A stretch of 23,362 nucleotides of DNA from Candidatus Acidulodesulfobacterium acidiphilum (GTDB taxonomy: Bacteria; SZUA-79; Acidulodesulfobacterales; Acidulodesulfobacteraceae), in contig SHMQ01000038.1 in NCBI GenBank assembly GCA_008534395.1, positions 1 through 23,362 on the forward strand. The letters run 5' to 3'. A program made the position numbers and the translations under genes. Of this stretch, positions 23,318-23,362 are shown one piece after another (within the stretch, counting starts at the first letter, position 1; each line of letters opens with the position of its first letter). Under the pieces are notes generated by a model that was not told the DNA's origin, ran no database searches, and saw only the letters and a list, made by a program, of their open reading frames with translations.

Positions 23318-23362
23318 TATAAAATTTAAAATTAAGCTTTATGCGTCGCCGCTGATGCCGCA

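Noticed and set aside
23332-23362. Possible 3' end of another minus-strand gene at the right edge
   Set aside because: Two minus-strand frames close here (stops at 23339-23341 and 23332-23334) but only 7-9 codons are visible, with no recognisable C-terminus, so a gene cannot be supported.
1-23362. CRISPR array, toxin-antitoxin or defence module
   Set aside because: No regularly spaced repeats and no small paired genes or defence-family motifs were seen; the only mobile signatures are the integrase region and the short repeats described.

Overview
The window is visibly AT-rich, with many AAA, ATA and TTA codons, tight gene packing and short spacers. It reads as the chromosome of a low-GC anaerobic or microaerophilic bacterium. 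A MetV-type methylenetetrahydrofolate reductase partner, indolepyruvate:ferredoxin oxidoreductase, a stand-alone CoA-activase C-terminal protein and a GlcD/GlcF pair together suggest a deltaproteobacterial-type or similar lineage. No rRNA or phylogenetic marker is present, so this placement is inference.

Region 1 (1-1523) is a mobile-element boundary. A complete tyrosine recombinase gene on the minus strand lies just downstream of tRNA-His(GTG), the usual layout for an island integrated at a tRNA 3' end. The island would extend left, out of the window. The far left edge carries a 15-bp direct repeat resembling an insertion-sequence end, and a short stretch resembling an integrase C-terminus.

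Region 2 (1608-9058) holds a DoxX-type membrane protein, a stand-alone LigD-type 3'-phosphoesterase, and a pentose phosphate cluster. Transaldolase and transketolase run on the plus strand and converge, at a strong hairpin, on glucose-6-phosphate dehydrogenase, a cyclase-family hydrolase and a short 6-phosphogluconate dehydrogenase on the minus strand. No recognisable 6-phosphogluconolactonase is present. The hydrolase sits between the two dehydrogenases, where that enzyme is often encoded.

Region 3 (9130-17672) is a long minus-strand run. From its upstream end it reads: activase C-terminal-like protein, HtrA protease, MetV-like protein, a shortened and diverged MetF-like protein, IorA, IorB, family 4 uracil-DNA glycosylase, NfeD-like protein and stomatin-like protein. 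A good sigma70-type promoter precedes the first gene. The one-carbon and 2-oxoacid/ferredoxin genes suggest ferredoxin-linked anaerobic metabolism.

Region 4 (17835-23362) holds a lipid-kinase-like gene on the plus strand with a probable leaderless promoter. It converges, with 2 bp between stop codons, on a GlcD/GlcF-type 2-hydroxyacid dehydrogenase pair. RdgB and a PHP-domain phosphoesterase follow further right on the minus strand. Between GlcD and RdgB lies a composite palindromic repeat, one half of which resembles the hairpin between transketolase and zwf. A 226-bp gap before the PHP gene contains an orphan plus-strand extended -10 promoter and a small potentially switching hairpin set.

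I found no CRISPR array, rRNA or clear toxin-antitoxin or defence module. The most interesting hypotheses are the hydrolase in the lactonase slot, the MetF homologue lacking expected cofactor and substrate residues next to MetV and IorAB, and the dispersed palindromic repeat.
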